Shown here: piece after piece, positions 42,535-51,607 of the stretch | How positions within the stretch are numbered: the first letter of the stretch is position 1 | Layout of the letters: each line of letters begins with the position of its first letter | Made by a program: the position numbers and the translations under genes | Notes under the pieces: generated by a model | The model's input: the letters and a program-made list of their open reading frames with translations, nothing else | The model's database searches: none | What the model was told of the DNA's origin: nothing | From: Clostridia bacterium | Lineage (GTDB): Bacteria > Bacillota > Clostridia > Oscillospirales > CAG-272 | NCBI GenBank assembly: GCA_017399105.1 | Contig: JAFQEJ010000003.1 | Span: forward strand, 83,213-147,212 | Length of the DNA: 64,000 bases | Reading direction: 5' to 3'

Positions 42535-42629
42535 CGCATCTCACCGCCGCCAGTCTGCATCATGCCGACCGGCGGCTTGATCTTTTATCTGCACCGCTGT
42601 ATACTATAGCCACGAAAGGAGGCATCCCT

Positions 42630-43064
42630 GTGAAAATCATCATCCATAAATCCCCCGCCGTCACCGAGACCGAGATCAACATCACCTGCAGCACCACCGC
42701 AGGGCTTGAGAATATCATCGCCGCCCTCGGTATGCTCGACCGCAGGCTGGCAGGAAGGCTGGGCGATGAAACCGTGTTCGTCGAGTTTGATGAGGTGCTC
42801 CGCCTCGAATCGGTGGACGGACGAAGCTTCTTCTACACTGCCTGTGAAACCTACGAATACGAGGGCAGTCTCGCAGACATGGAAAAAGCCACGTCAGATA
42901 CCCTCTTCACCCGTGTGTCTAAATCTGCAATCGTCAACCTTCGCCATGTGAAATCCATCAAAAAAGTCCCCGGCAGCCGCCTGCTCGCCACCCTCGATAA
43001 CGGCGAAGGGGTCACCGTCTCCCGCATGTATATGCCCGAAATCAAAAGGAGGTTAGGCATATGA
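42630..43064 (+). CDS. LytTR-domain transcriptional regulator
   Basis: 144 residues with a GTG start preceded by AAAGGAGG. Residues about 45-143 are a LytTR DNA-binding domain (EVLRLESVDGRSFFYTACETYEYEGSLADMEK; FTRVSKSAIVNLRHVKSIK; LDNGEGVTVSRMYMPEIKRRLG). There is no receiver domain. Pairs of this kind with DUF3021 membrane proteins are common one-component membrane-coupled systems in Firmicutes. Its last codon overlaps the DUF3021 start. Confidence 0.94.
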   Translation: MKIIIHKSPAVTETEINITCSTTAGLENIIAALGMLDRRLAGRLGDETVFVEFDEVLRLESVDGRSFFYTACETYEYEGSLADMEKATSDTLFTRVSKSAIVNLRHVKSIKKVPGSRLLATLDNGEGVTVSRMYMPEIKRRLGI

Positions 43065-43489
43065 AACACTTTAACACGATCCGATCCGTCTTTCACAGCT
43101 GCATCTTCAGCTACGGCTGCTCTGCTGTGGTAATCGTCATCACCCATGCAGTAGTCCCCCACGCCGATGTAAACTTCATGCTCCTGCTCCGCGCTCATCT
43201 GATCGCAGGTACAATCGCCGGCATCCTCAATACGCTGATCTATACAACCGACCTCCCCATCCTGATCCGCCGTGTCATCGCCACCGCCTTCACGATCCCT
43301 ATCTTCATCATCGCCGCCCTTCTCTCGGGCAGTATGAATATAGACAGCATCCGAATTCCATATTTCATCGGAATCTCCATTCTTGCAGGAGGTATCGCCA
43401 CCGCCCTCGCCTTCATCATCTCCGACCGCATCGAGCGCGCCTATCTCAACGCCGTCAACCGCGCCCTGGAGCAAAAGCGCGAAAAATAA
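43061..43489 (+). CDS. DUF3021 membrane protein
   Basis: 142 residues with four membrane helices (SYGCSAVVIVITHAVV, LIAGTIAGILNTLIY, VIATAFTIPIFIIAALLSG, ISILAGGIATALAFII) and a basic cytoplasmic tail. Overlaps the LytTR gene by 4 bp (ATGA). In such pairs the DUF3021 protein is thought to restrain or sense for the LytTR regulator; that is family knowledge, not visible here. Confidence 0.92.
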   Translation: MKHFNTIRSVFHSCIFSYGCSAVVIVITHAVVPHADVNFMLLLRAHLIAGTIAGILNTLIYTTDLPILIRRVIATAFTIPIFIIAALLSGSMNIDSIRIPYFIGISILAGGIATALAFIISDRIERAYLNAVNRALEQKREK

Positions 43490-43534
43490 CTCCAATTCGG
43501 CAAATTCAAGCCTCCGCCCTGCCATAACAAAAAA

Positions 43535-43555
43535 ATCCGAGAATAACTCTCGGAT
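43535..43555. terminator. Bidirectional terminator
   Basis: ATCCGAGA-ATAAC-TCTCGGAT with A runs before and T runs after, between the convergent DUF3021 and RNase J genes. Confidence 0.85.
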
Positions 43556-43629
43556 TTCTTTTTAACTCTAACTTACCATTCCCCACCAAACCTCGAGGAA
43601 GCAATGTCAATCCTGTTCCGCAGGATTGA

Positions 43630-45306
43630 CTATACATTCATCACGACAGGGAGAATCATCGGCTTGCGCTTGGTCTTCTGATACAAGAATTTGCTAAGAT
43701 CGTCCTTCACTCTGCTCTTGAGCTGATTCCACTCGGTCATGTTGTTGTCAAGGCAGGATTGCAGGGCATTGCGGGAGATCTCCTTGATCTCGTCCAGCAG
43801 CTCCTCCGACTCGCGCACATAGACAAAGCCGCGGGAAACCACATCGGGGCCCGAGCAGATCGAAAGGTCGTCTGTATCCACGGTTGCAACCACAACGATG
43901 AGTCCGTCCTCGCCCAGATGCCGTCTGTCGCGAAGCACAATGTTGCCTACGTCACCGACGCCAAGACCGTCGATCAGCACTCTGCCCGAGGGAACCGTGC
44001 CGTTGAAGCGCGCGCCCTTGTTGTCGATCTCGAGCACCTTGCCAATCTCGGATACAAAGATGTTCTGCGGCTCCATACCCATATATTCAGCCAGCTTCTT
44101 ATGCTCGGCAAGATGCTTGTATTCGCCGTGAATCGGCATGAAATACTTCGGCTTGGTCAGCGCATGCATCAGCTTCAGCTCTTCTCTGCAGGCATGACCC
44201 GAAACGTGCACTTCCACCGAGGAATCCTTGAATACCGATACGCCCTTCTTGTAGAGCTCGTTTACAATCTTGTTGACCAGCTTTTCGTTGCCGGGAATGG
44301 GGGTTGCGCTGATGACCACCAGATCGTTGGGGCCGAGTGTTACCTTGTCATGATCGGAGAATGCCATACGGTAGAGGGCAGACATGGGCTCGCCCTGGCT
44401 TCCGGTGGTGATCACCGTCAGATTTTCGGGATTAAAGCGCTTGATCTCGTTGATATCGATCAGCACGCCCTCGGGTACGTCCATGTAGCCCAGCTCAATA
44501 GCAGCGGAAAGCACATTCAGCATGCTTCGTCCGGTCACCGCCACCTTACGTCCGTATGCGGCACTGGTATTGATAATCTGCTGTACACGGTGAACGTTGG
44601 AGGAGAAGGTGGAAATAATCAGACGCTTATCCTTGTTGCGCATAAAGATATTGTCAAGCGAAGCTCCCACCGTGCGCTCGGAAGGGGTATAACCGCTGCG
44701 CTCCACATTGGTCGACTCACACATGAGAAGCAGCACGCCCTTGTTGCCCAGCTCACCCAGACGCGCCAGGTTCATCATCTCGCCCTCGATGGGAGTCAGA
44801 TCCAGCTTGAAGTCGCCCGAATGAATGATCGTGCCCAGCGGAGTCTTGAGAGCAATACAGCATGCGTCTGCAATCGAATGGTTCACGCGAATAAATTCAG
44901 CCGTAAAAGCACCCAGCTTCACCGTATCCCCCGCCTGTACGCACTCGAGGGTGGGATACATGTCATAACGGTGCTCTGCAAGCTTGTTTTGCAGAATACC
45001 GAGAGCAAGTCTTGTAGCATAAACCGGTGCATCAATGGACTTGAGCACATAGGGCAGCGCACCGATATGATCCTCGTGACCGTGGGTGATAAGAATACCG
45101 CGGATTTTCTCCTTGTTCTTCTCAAGATATGTGATGTCGGGGATCACCAGATCAATACCCAGCATATCGTCATCCGGGAAGCCCAGACCGCAGTCGATGA
45201 TCACAATATCATCCTCGTACTCGATGACAGCCAGATTCTTTCCGATCTCGTTCAGACCGCCCAGCATCATAACCTTCAGTTTCTTGGTTGCTCTGTTTTT
45301 TGTCAT
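43630..45306 (-). CDS. rnj: Ribonuclease J
   Basis: 558 residues from the ATG at 45306 (AAAGGA in front). Metallo-beta-lactamase domain with ILITHGHEDHIGALPY (HxHxDH at about 75-80), IHSGDFKLDLTPI, CESTNVERSGYTPSE, a beta-CASP part (IISTFSSNVHRVQQII, VITTGSQGEPMSAL) and a C-terminal domain. It has 5'-3' exonuclease and endonuclease activity in mRNA turnover and rRNA maturation, with the usual length for the family. An unrelated 533-codon open frame exists antisense over the whole gene and is not counted. Confidence 0.97.
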   Translation of the reverse strand: MTKNRATKKLKVMMLGGLNEIGKNLAVIEYEDDIVIIDCGLGFPDDDMLGIDLVIPDITYLEKNKEKIRGILITHGHEDHIGALPYVLKSIDAPVYATRLALGILQNKLAEHRYDMYPTLECVQAGDTVKLGAFTAEFIRVNHSIADACCIALKTPLGTIIHSGDFKLDLTPIEGEMMNLARLGELGNKGVLLLMCESTNVERSGYTPSERTVGASLDNIFMRNKDKRLIISTFSSNVHRVQQIINTSAAYGRKVAVTGRSMLNVLSAAIELGYMDVPEGVLIDINEIKRFNPENLTVITTGSQGEPMSALYRMAFSDHDKVTLGPNDLVVISATPIPGNEKLVNKIVNELYKKGVSVFKDSSVEVHVSGHACREELKLMHALTKPKYFMPIHGEYKHLAEHKKLAEYMGMEPQNIFVSEIGKVLEIDNKGARFNGTVPSGRVLIDGLGVGDVGNIVLRDRRHLGEDGLIVVVATVDTDDLSICSGPDVVSRGFVYVRESEELLDEIKEISRNALQSCLDNNMTEWNQLKSRVKDDLSKFLYQKTKRKPMILPVVMNV

Positions 45307-45663
45307 TGTAGTTCCTTTCATCAATTATATACACATGGCTTTTCCTGCCGCCGCATATAAACTGCGCGCACAAAAAAAGCCGCTTTCAAAATAGACGGCA
45401 AACGTACTGTTCAGAATCAGCGTGCTGCGGCAGCACTTTCTCATAAAATTCCGCACAAAAAGAAAGCCTGACCCGCAAGCAACCGATGATTCATATGTAA
45501 AGTCGCGAATCGGGCAGGACTGCACACACGACCCGTACAGTCTCGCGATTCGCCAGCCGCATGCATTCATACAGCAAACCGAACAAACGTAAACACTGCG
45601 TTTATTGTAACACAGAGATGTTAACTTATCCCGTCATAACAATTGAATATTTCATGAACGCAT
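45307..45663. other. Structured non-coding region upstream of RNase J
   Basis: 357 bp without a credible gene. Several hairpins are visible: TGCTGCGGCAGCA near 45431, and a long one formed by GCGAATCG (about 45513) and CGATTCGC (about 45546) enclosing GACTG / CAGTC. It would form the RNase J 5' leader on the minus strand, which may be cut or bound by the enzyme itself, or hold a small RNA. Confidence 0.45.
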
Positions 45664-45960
45664 TTAAAAGGCAAGCTGAAACAGAAGTACCAGCCCGCTT
45701 CCTGTCAGACTGCCCGCCGAAAACCAGAAAAGCCTCTGCACACCCGACGGACGCCGCACACGCTTCTCTCTCAAAATTGAGGGCAGTCCCATCATGTTCG
45801 CTCCTACGATTCGGTTTGCCTCGCGGATCATGTCATCCTCCCCCGCGCGCTCCACCGCCGCATTCTCGTTGAGAATAAAATAAGCACTCTCAAACAGCTC
45901 CGAGCCGGTATTCTTCAAAAAAATCATTCGCCTCTGTGCCCCCTTGCAGCCTCCGTACAT
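45664..45960 (-). CDS. Small C-terminally membrane-anchored protein
   Basis: 98 residues from an ATG at 45960 with AAGGAGG upstream. Soluble N-terminal part with SELFESAYFILNENAAV and DDMIREANRIV, then a basic stretch (REKRVRRPSG) and a C-terminal hydrophobic segment (LFWFSAGSLTGSGLVLLFQLAF) reaching the end, so it is probably a tail-anchored membrane protein. I do not know a named family. It is on the same strand as, and upstream of, RNase J. Confidence 0.68.
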   Translation of the reverse strand: MYGGCKGAQRRMIFLKNTGSELFESAYFILNENAAVERAGEDDMIREANRIVGANMMGLPSILREKRVRRPSGVQRLFWFSAGSLTGSGLVLLFQLAF

Positions 45961-46100
45961 CAAAAGCCACCTCCTTACACCCGAAGTATTGCCGGATATC
46001 CCCTGCGTTAATCACTCATCCTCAAATTTATTATATGCTCCCACCCCTTGACAAATCCCCAAATTCATGATATAATCCCCACACAAACAACTCTCCGCTT

Positions 46101-46215
46101 GCCGCTATGGTGCGGCATACCTCACCCAATAACTGCCACCGGGTAGTCAGGATGCATGCATCCGTCTGCGTATCGTTAGGTCATAGAAGATACGCGGCGG
46201 GTGTTTTATTTTTTT
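46101..46215 (+). promoter_or_regulatory. Structured leader of the PnuC-like gene, possible riboswitch
   Basis: Between a likely promoter (TTGACA at 46047 and TATAAT at 46070) and the RBS lie three hairpins: GCCGC-TATGGT-GCGGC (46101-46116), the perfect palindrome GGATGCATGCATCC (46150-46163), and GCGTATC ... GATACGC (46168-46195), the last followed by GGCGGGTG and a T-rich tract that look like a terminator. CACCC (46123-46127) can pair with GGGTG (46199-46203), and GCCGC (46101) with GCGGC (46194-46198), offering alternative folds. I do not recognise the class; it is not TPP, FMN, cobalamin or preQ1-I by its conserved bases. Confidence 0.6.
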
Positions 46216-46227
46216 AAGGAGGCACAC

Positions 46228-46941
46228 ATGAAGCTTTACAATTCCTTCGCCACACTCACCAAATTCGAGCTTGCCCTCTGGCTTTCCTCTCTTGCCGTCA
46301 TCGCCGTTACCTTTATCACAGCAGGTGCCTTTGATCCCCTTGTCCTCACCGCCCTGCTTGTGGGAGCCACCGCACTCATCTTCGTTTCAAAGGGCGATCC
46401 CACAGGTCAGCTTCTCACCGTCCTTTTCGCCGCCATCTACGGGATCATCTCCTTTCGCCTGCGCTATTACGGCGAGATGATCACCTACATGGGCATGTCG
46501 GCTCCCATTGCCGCCGCTTCATTTATCTCATGGCTGCGGCATCCCTTTGCGCGGGGGAAGGCTGAGGTTGCCGTCGGTCAGCTCACAAGCCGAACCGTGC
46601 TCCTCCTTGCAGCGCTTACTGCAGCTGTTACCTTCGCTTTCTATTTCATCCTCGCCGCCTTTGATACGCCAACCCTTCCCGTCGCCACAATCTCGGTAGC
46701 CACCAGCTTTGCCGCATCCGCTCTCACACTTCTGCGCTCCCCCTGGTATGCCCTCGCCTACTCGGCAAACGATGTTGTGCTCATCATTCTCTGGGTTATC
46801 GCGTCATTCAGCGACCGTACCTACATTCCCATGATCGTCTGCTTCGTAATCTTCCTCGCAAACGATCTCTACGGCTTCATCAACTGGAGAAAAATCGCCA
46901 AAAAGCAGAAAAAAACGGCGGGAGCAGGTCTCCGCCGTTGA
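46228..46941 (+). CDS. pnuC: PnuC-family vitamin/nucleoside transporter
   Basis: 237 residues from the ATG at 46228 (AAGGAGG). Seven or so helices. PnuC-like features are AAIYGIISFRLRYYGEMITYMGMSAPIAAASFISW and, near the end, ANDVVLIILWVIASF and FVIFLANDLYGFINWRKI. PnuC proteins carry nicotinamide riboside; relatives take thiamine, riboflavin or deoxynucleosides, so the substrate is open and the leader RNA may tell. A stem AACGGCGG ... CCGCCGTT at 46914-46940 overlaps the stop and may end transcription. Confidence 0.88.
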   Translation: MKLYNSFATLTKFELALWLSSLAVIAVTFITAGAFDPLVLTALLVGATALIFVSKGDPTGQLLTVLFAAIYGIISFRLRYYGEMITYMGMSAPIAAASFISWLRHPFARGKAEVAVGQLTSRTVLLLAALTAAVTFAFYFILAAFDTPTLPVATISVATSFAASALTLLRSPWYALAYSANDVVLIILWVIASFSDRTYIPMIVCFVIFLANDLYGFINWRKIAKKQKKTAGAGLRR

Positions 46942-46952
46942 TATTCCATATA

Positions 46953-47444
46953 TTATTCTACCATCAGCTCAGCACAGATCGCATCAAGCTTTTCGCACGC
47001 CTCGTTATCTTCTACAGTACAAACGGTGTAGAGCGCGGGGTAGTTGTTCCCGTTTACCGTCTCATAATAGCCGTAGTAAATACGCCATGTCTCGCCATCC
47101 TTCACCGTATTGAAGGACAACATCGGTGCCTCACCGTCGGCAGGCTCTTCGCGCTTATAGAAGCTGATGCCGTAGTTCCATCCGTAATGACCTCGTGCGC
47201 TGATAGGAGCCTCAGCCCTCAGCTCCGACACCACTTCTGCCAGCGACGCCAGCGAATCTCCATCGGTCACATGAAGTCTCTCACCGTTCATGCCGCAGTG
47301 AAGCTCAGCCGATTTTGCCGCAGACAGATCCATTCCGGAAAAATCCAGCCAATCGGCAGATGCATCGGGTACCTCTTCTCTTTCGCAGCCTGTTAATACC
47401 AGACAGAACAGAAGTGTAAGCATCAAACAGATCAATCGTTTCAT
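46953..47444 (-). CDS. Small lipoprotein of unknown function
   Basis: 163 residues from the ATG at 47444 (GGGAGGCACC). Signal peptide with lipobox LVLTGC (Cys about 19). The mature part starts with a charged segment and contains short beta strands (YGWNYGISFYKREEPADGEAPMLSFNTV, WRIYYGYYETVNGNNYPALYTV). No family recognised. It is convergent with the pnuC-like gene and divergent from the XRE membrane regulator at 47613. Confidence 0.78.
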   Translation of the reverse strand: MKRLICLMLTLLFCLVLTGCEREEVPDASADWLDFSGMDLSAAKSAELHCGMNGERLHVTDGDSLASLAEVVSELRAEAPISARGHYGWNYGISFYKREEPADGEAPMLSFNTVKDGETWRIYYGYYETVNGNNYPALYTVCTVEDNEACEKLDAICAELMVE

Positions 47445-47552
47445 TTTCGGTGCCTCCCATACGATATTGTGTTTGTTTGACGATAAATAATCAAAAATTG
47501 TTCCGAAAAAAGCATTGCAACCGTGAATTGACAAATTGTACAGCCCGCTCCC

Positions 47553-47581
47553 TTGTCTGCAACCGTGATTTATGTTAAAAT
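47553..47581 (+). promoter_or_regulatory. Promoter of the XRE membrane regulator gene
   Basis: TTGTCT (47553-47558), 17 bp, TAAAAT (47576-47581); start codon 31 bp downstream. Confidence 0.5.
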
Positions 47582-47612
47582 AAGGGCACAACAACCACCA
47601 CGGAGGTACATC

Positions 47613-48590
47613 ATGATACTTGCAGACAAAATTGCATCGCTTCGCAAAAAGAACGGCTGGTCTCAGGAAGAGCTTGCCGAACAGCTTGGCGTCACCCGCC
47701 AGTCGATCTCCAAATGGGAATCTGCCGGAGCTACTCCCGACCTGGAGCGCATCCTCATGATGGCGCGCATCTTCGGCGTCAGCTGTGACTATTTATTAAA
47801 GGACGAAATCGAAACCGAGCAGTACACAGACGAGGCAGAGCCTTCAAGCATCCGCCGCATCAGCATGGAGGATGCCAACCGTTTTCTCGCACAGAAGGAA
47901 TCAGCTTCACGCAAAATCGCGCTGGCAGTCTCGCTCTGCATCCTCTGTCCCATTCCTCTGCTTTTCTTCATCGGACTGGCGGATGCAAACAGCATTTCCC
48001 AGGGAGCGGCAGTACTTATCGGACTGATCTCACTCCTTCTGCTTGTCGCCGGCGCTGTTGCCATCTTCATCTCCTGCGGCATGGCAGAAAAAGAATGGAC
48101 CTTCCTCGAATATGAAGATATCGAGCGTGAATACGGCGTCATCGGCATGGTGAAGGAGCGCATGGAGCGTGAGAAGCCTTCCTATATCAAGGCAAACACG
48201 GTCGGCGTTATCCTCTGCATCCTTGGTGTGCTTCCTCTTCTGGCAGCGGCACTCCTTGAGGGGCATGCTCTTTCTGTACTCGGCGGCATATGCTTCCTGC
48301 TTTTGGCGGTATCGGCAGCGGTTAATCTCTTCGTGCGCGTCGGTATGATCCGCGAGAGCCTGCTCAAGCTTGCCGAGGAAGAGGACTACCGCAGAGAGAA
48401 CAAGCGCATCGCAAAGAAAAAGGAATCCATCGCCGCTGTCTACTGGATGGTTGTCACCGCCATCTATCTGGCATGGAGCTTCGCTGCCGATGCGTGGAGC
48501 ATCAGCTGGATGGTCTGGCCGGTGGCAGGTGTGCTCTTCGCTGCAGTCATGGCGATTGCAGATGCATTTTTAAAGAAGGATGAGAAATAA
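47613..48590 (+). CDS. XRE regulator with multi-pass membrane domain
   Basis: 325 residues from the ATG at 47613 (CGGAGGT). Residues 5-62 are the helix-turn-helix ([27 protein letters not shown]). A linker of about 45 residues leads to roughly six membrane helices in three pairs ([61 protein letters not shown]; and others). Such proteins are membrane-bound regulators thought to sense envelope or membrane state. Monocistronic, ending at the perfect terminator at 48599. Confidence 0.88.
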   Translation: MILADKIASLRKKNGWSQEELAEQLGVTRQSISKWESAGATPDLERILMMARIFGVSCDYLLKDEIETEQYTDEAEPSSIRRISMEDANRFLAQKESASRKIALAVSLCILCPIPLLFFIGLADANSISQGAAVLIGLISLLLLVAGAVAIFISCGMAEKEWTFLEYEDIEREYGVIGMVKERMEREKPSYIKANTVGVILCILGVLPLLAAALLEGHALSVLGGICFLLLAVSAAVNLFVRVGMIRESLLKLAEEEDYRRENKRIAKKKESIAAVYWMVVTAIYLAWSFAADAWSISWMVWPVAGVLFAAVMAIADAFLKKDEK

Positions 48591-48598
48591 GCTTTCCC

Positions 48599-48645
48599 AA
48601 TAAACAAACAGGACTGCACACATAATACAGTCCTGTTTGTTTATT
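48599..48645. terminator. Perfect 18-bp bidirectional terminator
   Basis: AATAAACAAACAGGACTG and CAGTCCTGTTTGTTTATT pair without mismatch around an 11-nt loop, between convergent genes. Confidence 0.85.
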
Positions 48646-48659
48646 CATTTCTGATATGA

Positions 48660-49736
48660 TTACAGCGCCGCAGCCTTTCCGAGCAGCTCGCGAATGGGCA
48701 GCTTCTGGGGACATGTCTCCTCGCAGGCACCGCAGCCAACACAGTCGCCAGCTTTGGAAAGCTCCACCTCAGCCTCGCAGGGGAGATCATATTGCTCTGC
48801 GTTCATCCTGGTGAAAATCTCGGGAATCGGAATCTCACAGGGACATCCTGCCACACAGTAGCGGCATGCGGTACAACGGATAAGATCTGCAGATTTGAGA
48901 ATACCGGTCACCTTGTCCACCGCCGTGCGCTCGGTCTCGTCAAGAGGCTTGAAATCCTTCATATAGCTGATATTATCGAGCATCTGCTCCATATTGCTCA
49001 TGCCAGAGAGCACATTGACCACGCCCTCAAAGCCTGCGGCAAAGCGGATAGCATAGCTTGCGGGAGACGCACTGCCCAGCCCGTCAAAGACAGCCTTTGC
49101 CGCCGCCGGAAGATTGGCGAGACTGCCGCCCTTCACAGGCTCCATAATGACAATCTGCTTGCCATGCTTACGGCATACCTCATAGCACTTTCGTGCTTCC
49201 ACACCGCCGTCCTCATAGTCCAGGTAGTTGAACTGAATCTGGATAACCTCCAGCTCTGGATATTCGGTGATGATCTGATCGAGCACCGCCGCTTTGTCAT
49301 GGAAGGAAATGCCCACATGACGAATCTTGCCCTCTTCCTTCATGGCGAAGGCAGTCTCGTAGGCCTTTGCAGCCTTGTACTGCTTGAACAGATCCGCATT
49401 CTGGCAGTGCATGAGCAGAACATCGAAATAGTCCACACCGCAGAGCGTCAGCTCCTCCTCGATCATGGGACGAACTGTCTCCTCCCCCTGAAAGGTGCCG
49501 GGAGAAAGCTTATCCACCAGAATATAAGATTCACGGGGATGACGGTCGGTAAGACATTTCTTCACCGCAACCTCGCTCTTGCCTCCGATATAGCCGTGTG
49601 CAGTATCAAAATAGTTGAAGCCGGCTTCAAGGAAGGCATCGACCATGGCACTGGTCTGCTCATAGTCCACGTCCCCATCCTTCATGGGAAGACGCATGCA
49701 GCCGAAGCCAAGCTTGCCTTTGATGTTTGTAAGCAT
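48660..49736 (-). CDS. Aldo/keto reductase with C-terminal 4Fe-4S ferredoxin domain
   Basis: 358 residues. Residues 1-255 are an AKR barrel (LGFGCMRLPM, FDTAHGYIGGKSE with catalytic Asp and Tyr, LVDKLSPG with the Lys, YFDVLLMHCQN). The C-terminal 75 residues hold two Cys clusters (CTACRYCVAGCP and CVGCGACEETCP) for 4Fe-4S centres. This widespread clostridial type may use ferredoxin-like electrons instead of, or with, NADPH. The start ATG lies at 49736. Monocistronic. Confidence 0.94.
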   Translation of the reverse strand: MLTNIKGKLGFGCMRLPMKDGDVDYEQTSAMVDAFLEAGFNYFDTAHGYIGGKSEVAVKKCLTDRHPRESYILVDKLSPGTFQGEETVRPMIEEELTLCGVDYFDVLLMHCQNADLFKQYKAAKAYETAFAMKEEGKIRHVGISFHDKAAVLDQIITEYPELEVIQIQFNYLDYEDGGVEARKCYEVCRKHGKQIVIMEPVKGGSLANLPAAAKAVFDGLGSASPASYAIRFAAGFEGVVNVLSGMSNMEQMLDNISYMKDFKPLDETERTAVDKVTGILKSADLIRCTACRYCVAGCPCEIPIPEIFTRMNAEQYDLPCEAEVELSKAGDCVGCGACEETCPQKLPIRELLGKAAAL

Positions 49737-49788
49737 AGTGTATACCTCTCTGTATTTATCTTATTTTATTTTCATGAATAACTACGGG

Positions 49789-49959
49789 TCACGCCTCTTT
49801 TAGCGTGATAACCTCGCCGTCTGTCAGCAGGAGCTGAACCGTGCGGTCATCCGGATCCTCGGATGCGGTAACTGCTTCAATGCGGCTCTGCTTTTCGTAG
49901 GGTTCAATAACGGTTACCACACAGATGCCGCCGCGGAAGGTATCGGTAACATTCCCGGA
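49789..49959 (-). pseudogene. Open remnant of a larger protein's C terminus
   Basis: A 56-codon open stretch without start codon or RBS, ending in TGA at 49789-49791, reads as normal protein (FRGGICVVTVIEPYEKQ, IEAVTASEDPDDRTVQLLLTDGEV), resembling the C-terminal strands of heparinase-like or glycosidase proteins. It is cut off by an in-frame TGA at 49960. The rest of the 310-bp gap (49737-50046) shows no gene. Confidence 0.45.
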
Positions 49960-50046
49960 TCAATCAATGGACAGTCGTGCTCAGATACTGAAAAAGCGCT
50001 TTCATGCATTTACTATGCATTGCAGTCATCTCCTTGAAAGTGATGT

Positions 50047-51444
50047 TTAATCTGCCGCAGCCTCGTCATCCTCCACCACACGGGTCTTGACAAGCGAGGT
50101 TTTGTGGTAGTAGATCATGGTCAGCGCCGAGCAGAGCAGCCAGCCTGCGGGATACCCCATAGCAATGGCGAGAATCTCGTTGGAAATATAGTTGGAAACC
50201 ACAAACAGATAAGCCTGACGGAAGAAAACGAAGGAACCCAGCATAATCAGCATAGGCGCACGGGAGTTGCCCGCACCGCGCAGCGCACCTGCATAGATCT
50301 GGTTGAAGCAGCAGAGGATATAGAAGGGTGACAGCCATCTGAGCAGCATGGTGCCGTACTCAACAACCTCAGCCTTGTCATTGAAGAATGCCACAAGCGC
50401 GGGAGCGAAGAGCATGATGGGAATGAGCAGCACTACTGTAGTCAGCTCGGCGAGCAGCATCGCACGGGTGACGCCCTTCTTGGTGCGCTCCACATTGCCC
50501 TTGCCCAGATTCTGCCCCACGAAAGTGGTGGAAGCCAGCGCCAGCGACTGCATGGGAAGGAGGGCAAGCTGGTCGATCTTTGCATAGGCTGTCCAGCCCG
50601 ACATGCAGTCCTCGCCAAACTGATTGATATAGGACTGTACAAAAATGTTGGAAAAGGATGTAATCGCCATCTGAAGAGCTGCTGGAATGCCCACCTTGAA
50701 GATCTTTCCCAGCATATTGAGGTCAATCTTCATCAGGCGCAGGTCGAGCTTCACGCACTCATCGCTTCTCATCAGCGTGACAATCACCATCACTGCCGAT
50801 ACGCACTGTGCCATGACGGTAGCCAGCGCCACGCCTGCCACGCCCATTTCAAAGGCCAGCACAAAGACCAGATCGAGCACCGTATTGATGATGGCGCAGA
50901 CCACGATAAAGTAGAAGGGATGCGTCGAATCGCCCACTGCGCGCAGGATACCCGAGCCGATATTGTAGATCATCATGCCAAGGAAACCGGCGAAATAAAT
51001 GGTCAGATAGGTTTCGGACAGGGGAACAACCGACTCGGGGGTGTTCATCATGCGGATGAGCAGCGGCGTCGCGGCAATTCCCGCGAAGGTGAGAATCACA
51101 CCGAGAATCAGCGTCATGACAAAGGCCGTATGCACCGCCTGTCTGGTCTTATCATAGCGCTTCGCGCCGTAATACTGGGAGATAATAACACCGGTACCGC
51201 CCGACAGCCCCATGAAGAAGCTGATAAACATGTTGATAGCGGGGCCCAACGTTCCCACCGCCGAAAAAGCTTCGTTTGAGACATAGTTTCCCACCACCCA
51301 GGTGTCCACTGTATTGTAAAGCTGCTGAAAGATGTTGCCAATCAGCAGAGGGATTGAAAAGACGATAAGATGCTTTATGATGCTGCCCTCGGTCATATCG
51401 ACATGGGCTTTGCCGTTTTTGATATGCTTCAGAATGCCTGTCAT
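50047..51444 (-). CDS. MATE-family multidrug/cation antiporter
   Basis: 465 residues, twelve helices in two repeats: IFQQLYNTVDTWVVGNYVS, FMGLSGGTGVIISQYYGAKR, GSGILRAVGDSTHPF, and the second-half equivalents GWTAYAKIDQLALLPMQSLALASTTFVGQNLGKG and AGALRGAGNSRAPMLI. Clostridial MATE (DinF/NorM-like) exporters move drugs or metabolites out against Na+ or H+. The ATG at 51444 is preceded by GGAGCACAATC. It stands alone. Confidence 0.94.
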   Translation of the reverse strand: MTGILKHIKNGKAHVDMTEGSIIKHLIVFSIPLLIGNIFQQLYNTVDTWVVGNYVSNEAFSAVGTLGPAINMFISFFMGLSGGTGVIISQYYGAKRYDKTRQAVHTAFVMTLILGVILTFAGIAATPLLIRMMNTPESVVPLSETYLTIYFAGFLGMMIYNIGSGILRAVGDSTHPFYFIVVCAIINTVLDLVFVLAFEMGVAGVALATVMAQCVSAVMVIVTLMRSDECVKLDLRLMKIDLNMLGKIFKVGIPAALQMAITSFSNIFVQSYINQFGEDCMSGWTAYAKIDQLALLPMQSLALASTTFVGQNLGKGNVERTKKGVTRAMLLAELTTVVLLIPIMLFAPALVAFFNDKAEVVEYGTMLLRWLSPFYILCCFNQIYAGALRGAGNSRAPMLIMLGSFVFFRQAYLFVVSNYISNEILAIAMGYPAGWLLCSALTMIYYHKTSLVKTRVVEDDEAAAD

Positions 51445-51607
51445 GATTGTGCTCCGTGAAATTTGCTGTCCTTAACATTAGGTACCAAATGATTACCAAG
51501 TACTATTATATATCATGCGGCAGCGTAAATCAAGTCCTGCGGCAAAAAATGCGGCAGAATGACGAAAAACTGCCCCACGCCGAAGCGCAGGGCAGAGGGG
51601 GACAGGC

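Noticed and set aside
43759..45360. A 533-codon open frame antisense to RNase J
   Set aside because: It is a mirror of a high-GC3 coding strand; no RBS, no recognisable domain, and RNase J on the other strand is certain.
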